A stretch of DNA of 64,000 nucleotides, from positions 15,824 through 79,823 of the forward strand of contig NZ_KE150260.1 of NCBI RefSeq assembly GCF_000411115.1, given 5' to 3'. A model generated the notes under the pieces. The model saw only the letters and a list, made by a program, of their open reading frames with translations, was not told where the DNA came from and did not search any database. How positions within the stretch are numbered: the first letter of the stretch is position 1; the number at the start of each line of letters is the position of its first letter. The stretch comes from Capnocytophaga granulosa ATCC 51502. Lineage in GTDB: Bacteria; Bacteroidota; Bacteroidia; Flavobacteriales; Flavobacteriaceae. The translations under genes and the position numbers were made by a program. Positions 51,326 through 60,554 of this stretch are shown here, piece by piece.

Positions 51326-51333
51326 TATCTTTG
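51326..51333 (+). promoter_or_regulatory. -7 promoter box of the DUF4325-type/PIN pair
   Basis: TATCTTTG fits TAnnTTTG and lies 37 bp upstream of the first gene's start codon. Confidence 0.55.
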
Positions 51334-51370
51334 CCTACTAATAGCACATTAACCCTCAATTTTTATTCGC

Positions 51371-51772
51371 ATGGAAACTTTAGGTACTCCCATAAGAAAG
51401 CGTGAAGTATATGACTACATGTCTGAAACGACAAATGAAATACATTTGCTCCTAAAGGATATCCTGCAGCATGACAAGGCCATCACTTACGAAGATGGAG
51501 AGAAAGTATATGTACTTATCAGCCAAGCCCTTACTAAGGAAAAGAAAGTTATTTTAGACTTCCAAGGCATCACTATAGTGATTCCCGCTTTCCTGCACGC
51601 ATCTGTTGGTGAGCTTTACAAGGATTTTGACGGTGATTTTCTAAACAATCATTTGATATTAAAAAACATAGAAGGTACAAACAAAGTCCTTCTTGATATG
51701 GTAATAAAATATACAAAACAATATATCGCTGATCCTGAAGCTTTTGAAAGAGCTATCAAAAGTACTTTTTAG
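51371..51772 (+). CDS. DUF4325 (STAS-like) protein, possible antitoxin partner
   Basis: A 133-residue protein. From about residue 35 it reads like the DUF4325 family (AITYEDGEKVYVLISQALTK, VILDFQGITIVIPAFLHASV), which has a STAS-like fold known from anti-sigma antagonists and from regulators. A 2-bp gap separates it from the PIN gene, so the two are co-translated. Pairing with a PIN domain suggests a toxin-antitoxin-like or nuclease-regulator module; this is inference from the gene order. Confidence 0.7.
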   Translation: METLGTPIRKREVYDYMSETTNEIHLLLKDILQHDKAITYEDGEKVYVLISQALTKEKKVILDFQGITIVIPAFLHASVGELYKDFDGDFLNNHLILKNIEGTNKVLLDMVIKYTKQYIADPEAFERAIKSTF

Positions 51773-51774
51773 CA

Positions 51775-52311
51775 ATGCCAAATACTATTATCCCATACGC
51801 TCAATTTGAGTTCAAAAGTAACCAAACTTATTTCTTTGACAATAATATCTGGATTTCCTTATATTCTTTCATTAACAATAACCCTGACAAGCACAGAAAA
51901 GTAAGTAGTTTCCTATCAAAAATAGAGCATCATAATTCTCAAATAGCTTTAGTCAGTCTTATCATTAGTGAATTTACCAATACAACTATACGTCTCTGCT
52001 ACAATCTGTGGAAAGAGCAAACACAGAATTATATGGCCGATTACAAAAGAGATTATAAGCAAAGTACCGATTTTCAGAATAATCTAACAGAGGTAAAATC
52101 ATTGGTAAGAACTATGTACCAGTTGGATTGTACAGAAAGATACCCCGATAGTTTCAATGCAATAGCCCTTGAGCCTATTATGGAGAATTTTCATATTGAT
52201 TTCAATGATGCTTATTACCTCGAACTTTGCGCCAGAAATAATTGGATTTTAGTAACTTCAGATAATGATTTTGATAGTATAGACAAAGGGATTACCATTG
52301 TCAAAATTTAA
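51775..52311 (+). CDS. PIN-domain ribonuclease-like protein
   Basis: A 178-residue PIN-fold protein. The acidic residues of the active site are visible: the aspartate in YFFDNNIWISLY near residue 22, the glutamate in LVSLIISEFTNT near 65, and the aspartates in DFNDAYYLELCARNN and ILVTSDNDFD near the C-terminus. It is longer than typical VapC toxins (about 130). Translation is coupled to the DUF4325-type gene. The target would be RNA if it acts like other PIN enzymes. Confidence 0.82.
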   Translation: MPNTIIPYAQFEFKSNQTYFFDNNIWISLYSFINNNPDKHRKVSSFLSKIEHHNSQIALVSLIISEFTNTTIRLCYNLWKEQTQNYMADYKRDYKQSTDFQNNLTEVKSLVRTMYQLDCTERYPDSFNAIALEPIMENFHIDFNDAYYLELCARNNWILVTSDNDFDSIDKGITIVKI

Positions 52312-52326
52312 AGTAGAAAATAATAT

Positions 52327-53118
52327 ATGCCCCAGAAATCCCCCGTACAGCCCAAAAAGCACTTAGGACAACACTTCCTCACTGACCTGAATATTGCCCA
52401 ACAAATAGCCCAAACCCTCTCTCTCTGTGGCCACAAGCAGGTATTGGAGATCGGCCCAGGCACAGGCGTACTTACCCAATTCCTTTTAGAGAAAGATGCA
52501 GAAGTATTTGTTATTGAGATAGATAAAGAATCGGTCGCTTACCTTCAGGCCTACTTTCCGAAACTAAAAGGACATATCCTCTGCGAAGACTTTCTAAAGT
52601 TTGACATTGTCAGTTATTTTAACAAGACACCCTTTGCTATTATAGGTAATTTCCCCTATAATATCTCTTCTCAGATTGTATTTAAGCTCTTGGAGATTCG
52701 CTTTTTTGTGCCTGAGTTTGCGGGTATGTTCCAAAAAGAAGTGGCCGAGCGTATCTGTGAGGGGCCTGGTAGCAAGTCTTACGGTATTCTCTCGGTGCTT
52801 ACACAGGCTTTTTATGAAACAGAATACCTCTTCACAGTACCAGAACATGTATTTAATCCCCCTCCAAAGGTAAAAAGCGGGGTCATTCGTCTCAAGCGCA
52901 AAGAAAATTATACGCTTGCTTGCGATGAAAAGATGTTTTTCTCAGTAGTTAAGACAGCCTTTGGCCAGCGCCGCAAGACCTTACGCAACAGCCTCAAGTC
53001 CTTTCTCCTAGAGCGCGAAGCTCTCAAGGCAGAACCTCTCTTTGACAAGCGTCCTGAGATGCTCTCCGTATCTGAATTTATCACCCTCACTCAGTGGCTG
53101 AGCACACCCAATTCTTAG
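52327..53118 (+). CDS. rsmA: 16S rRNA dimethyladenosine transferase
   Basis: Also called KsgA: it dimethylates two adjacent adenosines in helix 45 of 16S rRNA as a late step of small-subunit assembly. The 263-residue protein begins [20 protein letters not shown], with the SAM loop [16 protein letters not shown], the acidic EIDKESV, and the NPPY-type motif as [12 protein letters not shown]. The C-terminal lobe has [14 protein letters not shown]. Its stop overlaps that of the convergent FabG-like gene by 4 bp. Confidence 0.95.
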   Translation: MPQKSPVQPKKHLGQHFLTDLNIAQQIAQTLSLCGHKQVLEIGPGTGVLTQFLLEKDAEVFVIEIDKESVAYLQAYFPKLKGHILCEDFLKFDIVSYFNKTPFAIIGNFPYNISSQIVFKLLEIRFFVPEFAGMFQKEVAERICEGPGSKSYGILSVLTQAFYETEYLFTVPEHVFNPPPKVKSGVIRLKRKENYTLACDEKMFFSVVKTAFGQRRKTLRNSLKSFLLEREALKAEPLFDKRPEMLSVSEFITLTQWLSTPNS

Positions 53119-53846
53119 GAATAGATACCTCCGTTGATGTGTATGACCTCTCCTGTGATATAACTCGCTTTTTCTGAGGCTAAGAAACTTACCAAATCGG
53201 CCACTTCCTGCACCTTGCCAAAGCGTCCCATAGGAATGAGTTTGCTCAGTTCTTTCTCGTCCAGTACAGCCGTCATATCCGTCTGTATAAAACCAGGAGC
53301 TACAGCATTGACTGTAATATTACGTTTGGCCACTTCCTGTGCCAAGGCTTTGGTAGCAGCCACTAAAGCTCCCTTAGCAGCCGAATAATTCACCTGCCCT
53401 GCGGTACCTTTCACCCCCGATACGGAAGCCACATTGATAATACGTCCTGAGCGCTGGCGTAGCATTTTTTGCAAAAAGAAATGGGTTACATGATAGAAAC
53501 CATCTAAGGTAGTCTTTAGCACCTTGTCCCAATCCTCATAGGGCATCCACATGAACAGTCCATCGCGAGTGATACCCGCATTATTGACAATCACCTCCAC
53601 CTGTGCCTCCTTATGAGCTTCTTGCCACTGGGAAAGCACCTGCTCGGTTTGCGCTTTATCCGTTACATCAAAACAAAGCAACTCACCTGTACTTCCCAAC
53701 TGTTGCACCCGCTCTAGTGTCTGCTGGGCAGCTTGCTCGTTGCTCTGATAGTTAATCAGTATATGGTAGGGACTATCTTGGGCTAATTGCTCACAAATAG
53801 CACGCCCTATCCCTCTAGAACCTCCCGTAATAATTGCACACTTCAT
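53115..53846 (-). CDS. FabG-like 3-oxoacyl-ACP reductase (SDR family)
   Basis: A 243-residue NADPH-dependent short-chain reductase. It has the cofactor loop [20 protein letters not shown], and the catalytic Ser-Tyr-Lys in [21 protein letters not shown], ending in [11 protein letters not shown]. The ATG at 53846 is favoured over a TTG nine bases earlier. It could be the housekeeping FabG or a dedicated reductase of the pigment pathway, as in aryl-polyene clusters. It lies alone downstream of a repeat-rich gap. Confidence 0.85.
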   Translation of the reverse strand: MKCAIITGGSRGIGRAICEQLAQDSPYHILINYQSNEQAAQQTLERVQQLGSTGELLCFDVTDKAQTEQVLSQWQEAHKEAQVEVIVNNAGITRDGLFMWMPYEDWDKVLKTTLDGFYHVTHFFLQKMLRQRSGRIINVASVSGVKGTAGQVNYSAAKGALVAATKALAQEVAKRNITVNAVAPGFIQTDMTAVLDEKELSKLIPMGRFGKVQEVADLVSFLASEKASYITGEVIHINGGIYS

Positions 53847-53851
53847 AATGG

Positions 53852-53935
53852 TCAATTGTTAATTATTAATTGTCAATTGTCAATGCTCCTTTTACAACAG
53901 TGAGTCATTAACAATTGACAATTAACAATTGATAA
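53852..53935. repeat. Inverted ATTGTTAATTGTCAATTG-type repeats
   Basis: Direct and inverted copies of CAATTGTTAATTGTCAATTG lie between two minus-strand genes and can form a long hairpin with a central AT-poor loop. They probably end transcription of the E1 gene. Related sequence begins the gap at 62.22 kb. Confidence 0.65.
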
Positions 53936-56347
53936 TTATATAAATTCAGGATATTTAATAGGATTAATCTCATTCATAATCGCATATACCTTCTCAAATA
54001 CGTCCTCTACATTGGGTTTGGAGAAGTAATCTCCGTCGGAGGCATAAGCAGGTCGGTGCGATTTAGCGGTAAGAGTCTGTGGTTTGCTATCCAAATAGCG
54101 ATAAGCATTTTGTTTTTCCACAATCTCCTGCATCAGATAAGCCGAAGCCCCTCCCTCTACATCTTCATCTACGATGAGTAGGTTGTTGGTTTTCTGAATA
54201 CTCTTGACCGTATCATGATTTATGTCAAAAGGAATTAGTGATTGCGCATCTATAATCTCTATGCTAATATCTACTTTGTCTAGCTCTTTGGCGGCTTGCT
54301 CTACAATACGTAGGGTAGAGCCGTAGGAAACCACAGTTATATCGCGCCCTTCACGGATTTTCTCCACTACCCCTATAGGAGTCGTAAATTCTCCTAAGTT
54401 GCTTGGCAAAAGCTCTTTGGTACGATAGCCATTGAGACATTCCACTACAAAAGCTGGTTGGTTACCCTGTAGCAAGGTATTATAAAAGCCCGCGGCCTTA
54501 GTCATATTGCGTGGTACTAAGAAGTACACCCCACGAAGGAAGTTGAGCAATCCTGCCATAGGCGAACCTGAGTGCCAGATACCTTCCAAGCGATGGCCGC
54601 GTGTGCGTACGATCAGTGGCGCCTTCTGATAACCACAAGTGCGGTAGCTCAGCGTAGCCAAATCATCCGTAAGGGTTTGCAAGGCATAAGGGGTATAGTC
54701 CAGATACTGGATCTCCGCAATAGGTCTTAGCCCTCGCATGGCCATACCTACGCCTTGTCCTATAATAGAGGATTCACGAATACTTGTGTCATCTATACGG
54801 ATTACTCCATATTTCTCTTGTAGGCCTTCCAAGCCTTGATTCACATCGCCTATCTTTCCTGTATCTTCCCCAAAGGTAAGTAGGTTAGGGTATTTGGCAA
54901 AAAGAGCATCAAAGTTATCTCTAAGCACGATGCGCCCATCTACCTCTGGAGCATCAGGGGCATATTGGGGGGCTACTTGGGGAACAAAAAGCGGATTCTT
55001 ATCATCCTCACTATACAGATGTGAGCTATAGCGATCTTGTAGCTTTTCGAGCATCTCTCTAAGCCATTTTTTAAGATTTTCTGTAGCGGTATTCTCCTCG
55101 CCTGCGGCATAGCGCAAGACCTTACGTGCGGTACTAATCACATCGCGGTATAGTGGGTTTTCTATCTCGGCAAGAGCATCCTTCAAGTGGGAGATTTCCA
55201 AGCTGTTAAAGCACTCTTTCTCCATCTCATAGAGTAGGTTGATAAGATCGCGCTTGGCAGTTTTGATAGGGGCTTGATACTCATTCCATGCCTTTTCTCT
55301 GGCTTCTTTCACCTCTCTTTTAGCCTCCGCTTCTATGGCCTGCAATTCAGTTTCACTGGCCAATCCTGCCTCTATAATCCACTTGCGGAATTGTACATTA
55401 CAATCATATTCCTTTTCCCATTCCAAGCGCTCCTGAGACTTATAGCGTTCATGAGAGCCTGAAGTGGAGTGCCCTTGGGGCTGGGTGAGTTCAGTTACAT
55501 GGATAAGAGAGGGGACATGCTCGGTACGAGCAAGGTGTCCTGCCCTAGCGTAAGTCTCCAAAAGTGTAGGATAATCCCAACCTTTCACCGTACAGATCTC
55601 AAAGCCCTTATGATTTGCATCACGCTGGAATCCCTTGAGTGCCTCAGAGATACTTTCCTTTACCGTATGGTAAGAGGCAGGTACCGAAATACCATAGTTA
55701 TCGTCCCACACACTCATTACCACAGGCACTTGCATCACACCTATCGCATTGAAGGCTTCAAAGAAAAGGCCTTCACTAGTACTGGCATTTCCTATAGTAC
55801 CCCAGGCTACCTCATTCCCATTATTGGAAAAAGCTTCACTATTGGCAATGGAAAGATTTCGGTATATTTTAGAGGCTTGAGCAAGCCCCACAAGGCGTGG
55901 GATCTGCCCTGCGGTACAGGATACATCGCTGGCGGTATTATACTGATCTACCAATCGCTTCCAGTTTCCTTTTTCATCAAGGCTATGGGTAGCAAAGTGC
56001 CCGCCCATTTGTCTACCTCCGCTATGGGGTTCGTGGGTTACATCATTATCTGCATAGATGCCTGCAAAAAACTGCTTAGGCGTATATTCGCCTATAGCCA
56101 TCATGAATGTCTGGTCTCGGTAATAACCACTACGGAAATCTCCTTTTCGGAAAGCATGTGCCATAGCTATCTGTGGCAATTCCTTTCCATCTCCAAAGAT
56201 ACCAAATTTAGCCTTTCCCGTAAGAACTTCTCTTCGTCCTGCAAGACTACACTCGCGGCTGAGAACGGCTATCATATAATCCTCCAAGACTTGTCGTCTT
56301 AAATCCTCAGAGGGCATACTTTGTAAAAAAGAGGTCGTTGTATCCAT
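53936..56347 (-). CDS. Fused E1 alpha/beta subunit of a 2-oxoacid dehydrogenase
   Basis: An 803-residue thiamine-diphosphate enzyme. The first 430 residues are an E1 alpha chain (FRSGYYRDQTFMMAIGEYTP, with the TPP region GNASTSEGLFFEAFNAIGV and VVMSVWDDNYGISVPAS). The rest, from about 470, is an E1 beta chain (LTFGEDTGKIGDVNQGLEGL, IRESSIIGQGVGMAMRGLRP). Such fusions are usual in Bacteroidetes. It is likely part of the branched-chain 2-oxoacid dehydrogenase, which makes branched acyl-CoA for iso-fatty acids, but pyruvate cannot be excluded. E2 and E3 are not in the window. Confidence 0.9.
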   Translation of the reverse strand: MDTTTSFLQSMPSEDLRRQVLEDYMIAVLSRECSLAGRREVLTGKAKFGIFGDGKELPQIAMAHAFRKGDFRSGYYRDQTFMMAIGEYTPKQFFAGIYADNDVTHEPHSGGRQMGGHFATHSLDEKGNWKRLVDQYNTASDVSCTAGQIPRLVGLAQASKIYRNLSIANSEAFSNNGNEVAWGTIGNASTSEGLFFEAFNAIGVMQVPVVMSVWDDNYGISVPASYHTVKESISEALKGFQRDANHKGFEICTVKGWDYPTLLETYARAGHLARTEHVPSLIHVTELTQPQGHSTSGSHERYKSQERLEWEKEYDCNVQFRKWIIEAGLASETELQAIEAEAKREVKEAREKAWNEYQAPIKTAKRDLINLLYEMEKECFNSLEISHLKDALAEIENPLYRDVISTARKVLRYAAGEENTATENLKKWLREMLEKLQDRYSSHLYSEDDKNPLFVPQVAPQYAPDAPEVDGRIVLRDNFDALFAKYPNLLTFGEDTGKIGDVNQGLEGLQEKYGVIRIDDTSIRESSIIGQGVGMAMRGLRPIAEIQYLDYTPYALQTLTDDLATLSYRTCGYQKAPLIVRTRGHRLEGIWHSGSPMAGLLNFLRGVYFLVPRNMTKAAGFYNTLLQGNQPAFVVECLNGYRTKELLPSNLGEFTTPIGVVEKIREGRDITVVSYGSTLRIVEQAAKELDKVDISIEIIDAQSLIPFDINHDTVKSIQKTNNLLIVDEDVEGGASAYLMQEIVEKQNAYRYLDSKPQTLTAKSHRPAYASDGDYFSKPNVEDVFEKVYAIMNEINPIKYPEFI

Positions 56348-56403
56348 AAAAAATTAGTTTTCTTTTGAAAGTCAAAATGTTCAGTAAGCTGCTTTCTCCC
56401 CAA

Positions 56404-56958
56404 TCACACCTTGAGGATTTCCGCTTCTTTCTTAGCCAGTACCTCATCTATTTGCTTGATATACTTGTCGGTAAGTCTCTGTACACGCTCCTCAGCATCT
56501 TTCTTTATATCATCGGATGATTCTGTTTTTTTGATTTCCTTATTGGCCTCTTGGCGGGCATTACGTACCCCTATTTTAGCATCTTCACTTTCGCCTTTGG
56601 CTTGTTTGACCAACTCTTTACGACGTTCCTCTGTCAATGGCGGTACACTGATGATAATCACTTCTCCATTGTTCATAGGATTAAAGCCCAAATTGGCCAC
56701 CATAATAGCTTTTTCTATGACCGAGAGCATATTCTTCTCCCATGGCTGTATACTGATTGTACGTGAATCAGGGGTATTTACATTGGCCACCTGCGCCAAA
56801 GGGGTCTGTGAGCCATAATAATCCACAAATACGCTACCAAGCATCTGGGGAGATGCCTTGCCAGCACGGATATTGAGTAATGATTTTTCTAAGTGCGCTA
56901 CAGAATCTTGCATAGCCTCTTTGGTAGTCTCTAAAATGAGATCTATTTCTTCGTTCAT
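56404..56958 (-). CDS. frr: Ribosome recycling factor
   Basis: Splits post-termination ribosomes together with EF-G. The 184-residue chain shows the family pattern: LEKSLLNIRAGKASPQMLGS, VDYYGSQTPLAQVANVNTPD, the central PLTEERRKELVKQAKGESED and NARQEANKEIKK, ending in a helix (YIKQIDEVLAKKEAEIL). The length is normal and the start is supported by EEIDLILETTKEAMQDSV. It is 56 bp upstream of the E1 gene on the same strand. Confidence 0.95.
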   Translation of the reverse strand: MNEEIDLILETTKEAMQDSVAHLEKSLLNIRAGKASPQMLGSVFVDYYGSQTPLAQVANVNTPDSRTISIQPWEKNMLSVIEKAIMVANLGFNPMNNGEVIIISVPPLTEERRKELVKQAKGESEDAKIGVRNARQEANKEIKKTESSDDIKKDAEERVQRLTDKYIKQIDEVLAKKEAEILKV

Positions 56959-57150
56959 ATCTAAGTTATTTTTTCATTTGTTTCAGTTGGCAAAGATACA
57001 AAATTAAAATCAAAATGTTGTCAGTTTTTAGTTTTTAGTTTGCCTAAAAAACTCAAAACTTAAAACTCAAAATTCAAAACTCTAAAATCACATTTGGTTT
57101 TCAGCTATTTACAAAAAAACCTCCAATTTAAAGAAAAAATATAGAAAAAG

Positions 57151-57181
57151 TTTGTTTATTAAAAAAATTTAATTACCTTTG
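57151..57181 (+). promoter_or_regulatory. Consensus promoter of the fructan operon
   Basis: TTTG (57151-57154), a 19-bp spacer and TACCTTTG (57174-57181) give a near-perfect Bacteroidetes promoter. The GH32 start codon is 198 bp downstream, so the mRNA has a long 5' leader. Confidence 0.7.
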
Positions 57182-57248
57182 ACACGAAATAAATTCATTT
57201 ATTGTCAAACAGAAATGGTTTACGAAAAATTAGCATGAGCAGGTGTAG

Positions 57249-57268
57249 GGGCTAATGGCAATTAGCCC
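57249..57268. repeat. REP-like palindrome, copy 2
   Basis: GGGCTAATGGCAATTAGCCC is a perfect 8-bp stem with a 4-base loop. Reverse-complemented with flanks it reads AAGGGCTAATTGCCATTAGC followed by CCCTAC, close to copy 1 at 45540-45559. It lies within the leader of the GH32 mRNA and might influence it. Confidence 0.7.
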
Positions 57269-57379
57269 TTAAAAGAGAGTTAATTAGGAGTGAATCCCTT
57301 GCCTTATTTATTCGTATTTTATTCGCATTCTAAATATGATTGACTATAAGAGCGAACATTCTTCTTAAACTACATATTT

Positions 57380-59593
57380 ATGAGAAAAAAATTTATATAC
57401 CCTGCGCTTTCCTTATTAGCCCTGACGGCTTGTAACAATAAGGATAGTCTCATGATAGAGAATTTCGAATCTGGCTCTTTTGAAAATTGGACGATTGAGG
57501 GCGATGCCTTTGGTGAAGCTCCTGAAAGAGAGGCGCTTCCTGGACAACAACCTGTAGTGGGCTTCGAAGGGAAATTCTTAGCCAACAGTTTCCACAATGG
57601 GGACGACTCTCGTGGAACGCTCACCAGCAAGCCTTTTCGCATAGAACGAGACTATATCAACTTCCTCATAGGAGGGGGTATGTCCCAAGACACCTATATA
57701 GAACTGCTTGTAAACGGCCAAAGTGTTCATAAGACCCATAGCACCGTGGAGAGTGAGACCTTACAGCTAATGAGCTGGGATGTAAAGGCTTACAAAGGCC
57801 AAGAAGCTACCCTACGCATCGTGGATAACCAGCGCGGCAGCTGGGGACACATCCTCATTGATGCGATCGAACAGAGTAATCAGTACAAAAGTAATATCAT
57901 GGAAAACTACACCCTTACCTATGATATTTCTAAGAAATATCTACTACTTCCTATTGAGGACAGCGCCCCCGAAACCTCTGTACAACTCGTTGTAAATGGA
58001 GAAAATATAGGGGTTCCTCAGAATATTCGCCTAGCTAGAACACACATTCAGTATTGGCTTCCCCTATCAGTAGAGGCTTACAAAGGTAAAAAAATAGACC
58101 TTGTCTTCGGACAGGCTACCAAAAAGGATATAGGTATCAGCCAAATAAAACCTTCCGATACCTTTGACTATACCTATGACGAGACTTATCGCCCTGTTTT
58201 CCACTTTACCCCTCCTTATGGCTGGATGAATGACCCCAATGGTATGGTGTATCACAATGGTCAGTACCACCTCTTCTACCAACACAATCCTTATGGTGCA
58301 CGCTGGGGCAATATGCACTGGGGACATGCTGTGAGCGAGGATATGGTACACTGGAAACACCTGCCTGTAGCCCTTGCCCCTGATGAGTTAGGAGCTATCT
58401 TCTCTGGTAGTGCTGTGGTGGATAAGTATAACACTGCTGGCTTTGGCGAAGGGGCTATCGTGGTTTTCTATACTTCAGCAGGTCAGCAACAAACCCAGTC
58501 CATCGCTTATAGCTTGGACAACGGGCGCACTTTCACCAAGTATGCCCACAATCCTGTGATCCCGAATCCTGGCATTGAGGATTTCCGTGACCCTAAAGTA
58601 TTTTGGTATGCACCCCAGAACAAATGGATTATGTCCTTGGCTACTTCCCAGTCCATTACATTCTATACCTCCAAGAATCTCAAACAATGGGAAAAACTTA
58701 GCGAATTTGGAGAAAATATAGGAGCACATACAGGAGTTTGGGAATGCCCTGACCTCTTCCCGCTGATCTACGATGGAAAAGTCAAATGGGTGCTCTTTGT
58801 CAGCATCAACCCCGGTGGACCTAATGGAGGAAATGCTACCCAATACTTCATCGGTGATTTTGATGGCACTACCTTTACTCCCGACCCGCTCCCCTACCCA
58901 CTATGGCTAGACTATGGTCGTGATAATTATGCAGGGGTTACTTGGAGCAATATCCCTGAAAGTGACGGACGTAGGCTATTCCTTGGCTGGATGAACAACT
59001 GGGATTATGGTAATGTGGTGCCTACCCGAAATTTCCGTAGCGCCATGACCCTCCCTAGAGAACTAAGATTGGCGCATAACGGCTTACATATGGTCGTGGC
59101 CAGCTTTCCTGTCAAAGAAGTAGGCGATGAAAAGGATGGCACCCCTATCATCATGGACAAGCTCACCGAAGAGACCTTCCCTATAGGAGCCGATTATTAT
59201 AACAACGGCTATGTATTGAGCTTTACCATCAAGCCTAATGGCCTTTCTATATTTGATTTTGCTTTGCAAAACAGCAAAGGAGAGAAAATCATTTTTGCCT
59301 TTGATACCAATCAGAAAACTTTCGTCGTGGATAGAAGTCAAAGTGGCCTTTCTGACTTTAGCAACAACTTTGCCAAACCTCTGATCAAGGCGCCTCTGAC
59401 CAAAAAGGATAGCTATACCATACATATGTGGGTAGATAAAGCCTCTACCGAGGTATTTATCAATGGCGGTGAGGTCGTACAGACCAATATTGCCTTCCCT
59501 ACCGAGCCTTATAACCAATTAAAATTTGATTTAAGAGGAAATACTGCCATCAGCGTAGATAACATTACACTATACAAAGTTAAACACAACTAA
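57380..59593 (+). CDS. GH32 levanase/fructan beta-fructosidase lipoprotein
   Basis: A 737-residue lipoprotein (lipobox LTAC, Cys18) on the outside of a membrane. Residues about 25-170 form a beta-sandwich accessory domain, with a second such region to about 265. The GH32 five-blade propeller begins at about 270: nucleophile in GWMNDPNGMVY near 283, the RDP motif FRDPKVFW near 402, and the acid/base in WECPDLF near 455. A C-terminal beta-sandwich ends the protein. It cleaves levan, inulin or sucrose to fructose. The fructokinase gene follows in the same orientation; no SusC/D transporter is nearby. Confidence 0.9.
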   Translation: MRKKFIYPALSLLALTACNNKDSLMIENFESGSFENWTIEGDAFGEAPEREALPGQQPVVGFEGKFLANSFHNGDDSRGTLTSKPFRIERDYINFLIGGGMSQDTYIELLVNGQSVHKTHSTVESETLQLMSWDVKAYKGQEATLRIVDNQRGSWGHILIDAIEQSNQYKSNIMENYTLTYDISKKYLLLPIEDSAPETSVQLVVNGENIGVPQNIRLARTHIQYWLPLSVEAYKGKKIDLVFGQATKKDIGISQIKPSDTFDYTYDETYRPVFHFTPPYGWMNDPNGMVYHNGQYHLFYQHNPYGARWGNMHWGHAVSEDMVHWKHLPVALAPDELGAIFSGSAVVDKYNTAGFGEGAIVVFYTSAGQQQTQSIAYSLDNGRTFTKYAHNPVIPNPGIEDFRDPKVFWYAPQNKWIMSLATSQSITFYTSKNLKQWEKLSEFGENIGAHTGVWECPDLFPLIYDGKVKWVLFVSINPGGPNGGNATQYFIGDFDGTTFTPDPLPYPLWLDYGRDNYAGVTWSNIPESDGRRLFLGWMNNWDYGNVVPTRNFRSAMTLPRELRLAHNGLHMVVASFPVKEVGDEKDGTPIIMDKLTEETFPIGADYYNNGYVLSFTIKPNGLSIFDFALQNSKGEKIIFAFDTNQKTFVVDRSQSGLSDFSNNFAKPLIKAPLTKKDSYTIHMWVDKASTEVFINGGEVVQTNIAFPTEPYNQLKFDLRGNTAISVDNITLYKVKHN

Positions 59594-59601
59594 ATAACCT
59601 C

Positions 59602-59635
59602 AAGCAGGGAAGAAAGACCGCTTTTTTCTCTGCTT
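59602..59635 (+). terminator. Hairpin between the GH32 and fructokinase genes
   Basis: A 15-bp stem with two G-T pairs (AAGCAGGGAAGAAAG with CTTTTTTCTCTGCTT) encloses ACCG and is followed by a T-rich stretch. As both genes are in the same pathway it may act as a partial terminator or mRNA stabiliser. Confidence 0.6.
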
Positions 59636-59670
59636 TTCTTTACTAATAATCACACTAATTTGATTCTATC

Positions 59671-60549
59671 ATGAAAAATACCATTGTAGGACTGGGAGAA
59701 ATTCTCTGGGACGTATTCCCTGAAAGAAAGGTATTAGGGGGAGCGCCTGCCAATTTTGCTTATCATATCTCCCAATTTGGATTCCAAGGCCATGCTGTAA
59801 GCGCCATAGGAAAGGATCTCTTAGGCAAGGAAATCTTGGCCAGCTTAGAGAAAAAACATCTCAACTACCTCATCGAACAGACTGATTTCCCTACAGGTGA
59901 AGTCAAAGTAAAATTAGATAACTGGGGGGTGCCTCAATATGAGATTTGCGAAGGAGTGGCCTGGGACAATATCCCCTTCACTCCTGCTATGGAAAACCTC
60001 GCCAAGCAGACGCATGTGGTCTGTTTCGGTTCCTTAGCACAGCGCCATGAGGTGTCTCGCAATACCATCCATGCCTTTTTGGATACTATGCCCAAGGATA
60101 GCCTAAAGATATTTGACATCAATCTAAGACTCAACTATTATACCAAGGAAATCGTTGAAAACTCCCTTAAAAAGGCTGATATTCTCAAGATTAATGACGA
60201 AGAAGTGGTAAAAATAGCCCAACTCTTTGGCTGGAATGCTCCTGAAAAAGAAGTTTGTAAACAATTATTGGAGAAGTACCACCTTGATATCCTTATTCTC
60301 ACCAAGGGTACCGAAGGCAGTTGGGTCTTAACCCCCAAGGAAGAATCCTTCTTGCCTACCCCGAAGATTACCATTGCCGATACTGTAGGGGCTGGGGATT
60401 CCTTTACCGCTGCCTTTATTGCCTCTCACCTACATGGGCGCTGCTTGGTAGCCTCCCACCAGTTGGCCGTAGAGGTCTCTGCCTATGTATGCCAGCAACA
60501 TGGTGCCATGCCTCGCCTTGCTGATGCTCACTTGGAATTATTTAAGTAA
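59671..60549 (+). CDS. Fructokinase (PfkB family)
   Basis: A 292-residue sugar kinase. The N-terminal signature VLGGAPANFAYHISQFG and the C-terminal ATP/catalytic motif TVGAGDSFTAAFIASHL (near residue 237) are both present, as is GLGEILWDVFPE, frequent in bacterial fructokinases. Phosphorylation of fructose released by the GH32 enzyme encoded 78 bp upstream is the likely role. Confidence 0.88.
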   Translation: MKNTIVGLGEILWDVFPERKVLGGAPANFAYHISQFGFQGHAVSAIGKDLLGKEILASLEKKHLNYLIEQTDFPTGEVKVKLDNWGVPQYEICEGVAWDNIPFTPAMENLAKQTHVVCFGSLAQRHEVSRNTIHAFLDTMPKDSLKIFDINLRLNYYTKEIVENSLKKADILKINDEEVVKIAQLFGWNAPEKEVCKQLLEKYHLDILILTKGTEGSWVLTPKEESFLPTPKITIADTVGAGDSFTAAFIASHLHGRCLVASHQLAVEVSAYVCQQHGAMPRLADAHLELFK

Positions 60550-60554
60550 ACACC

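Larger units (their letters stand above)
56959..57379. other. 421-bp intergenic region between frr and the GH32 gene
   Basis: It contains AAAACTTAAAACTC-type short repeats (about 57.02-57.09 kb), then a consensus promoter (57151-57181), then a leader of roughly 190 bp with a REP-like palindrome (57249-57268) before the GH32 start codon. No gene, tRNA or riboswitch was recognised. Confidence 0.7.

Noticed and set aside
53852..53935. Inverted repeats considered as an attachment site or mobile-element end
   Set aside because: Similar AT-rich repeat sequence occurs in other gaps of the window and no integrase or duplicated target is present.
55469..56302. 277-codon plus-strand frame opposite the E1 gene
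   Set aside because: Antisense to conserved E1 alpha sequence; no domain-like pattern and no promoter.
57182..57379. Long GH32 leader considered as a riboswitch
   Set aside because: Apart from the REP-like palindrome no conserved aptamer-like pairing was found.
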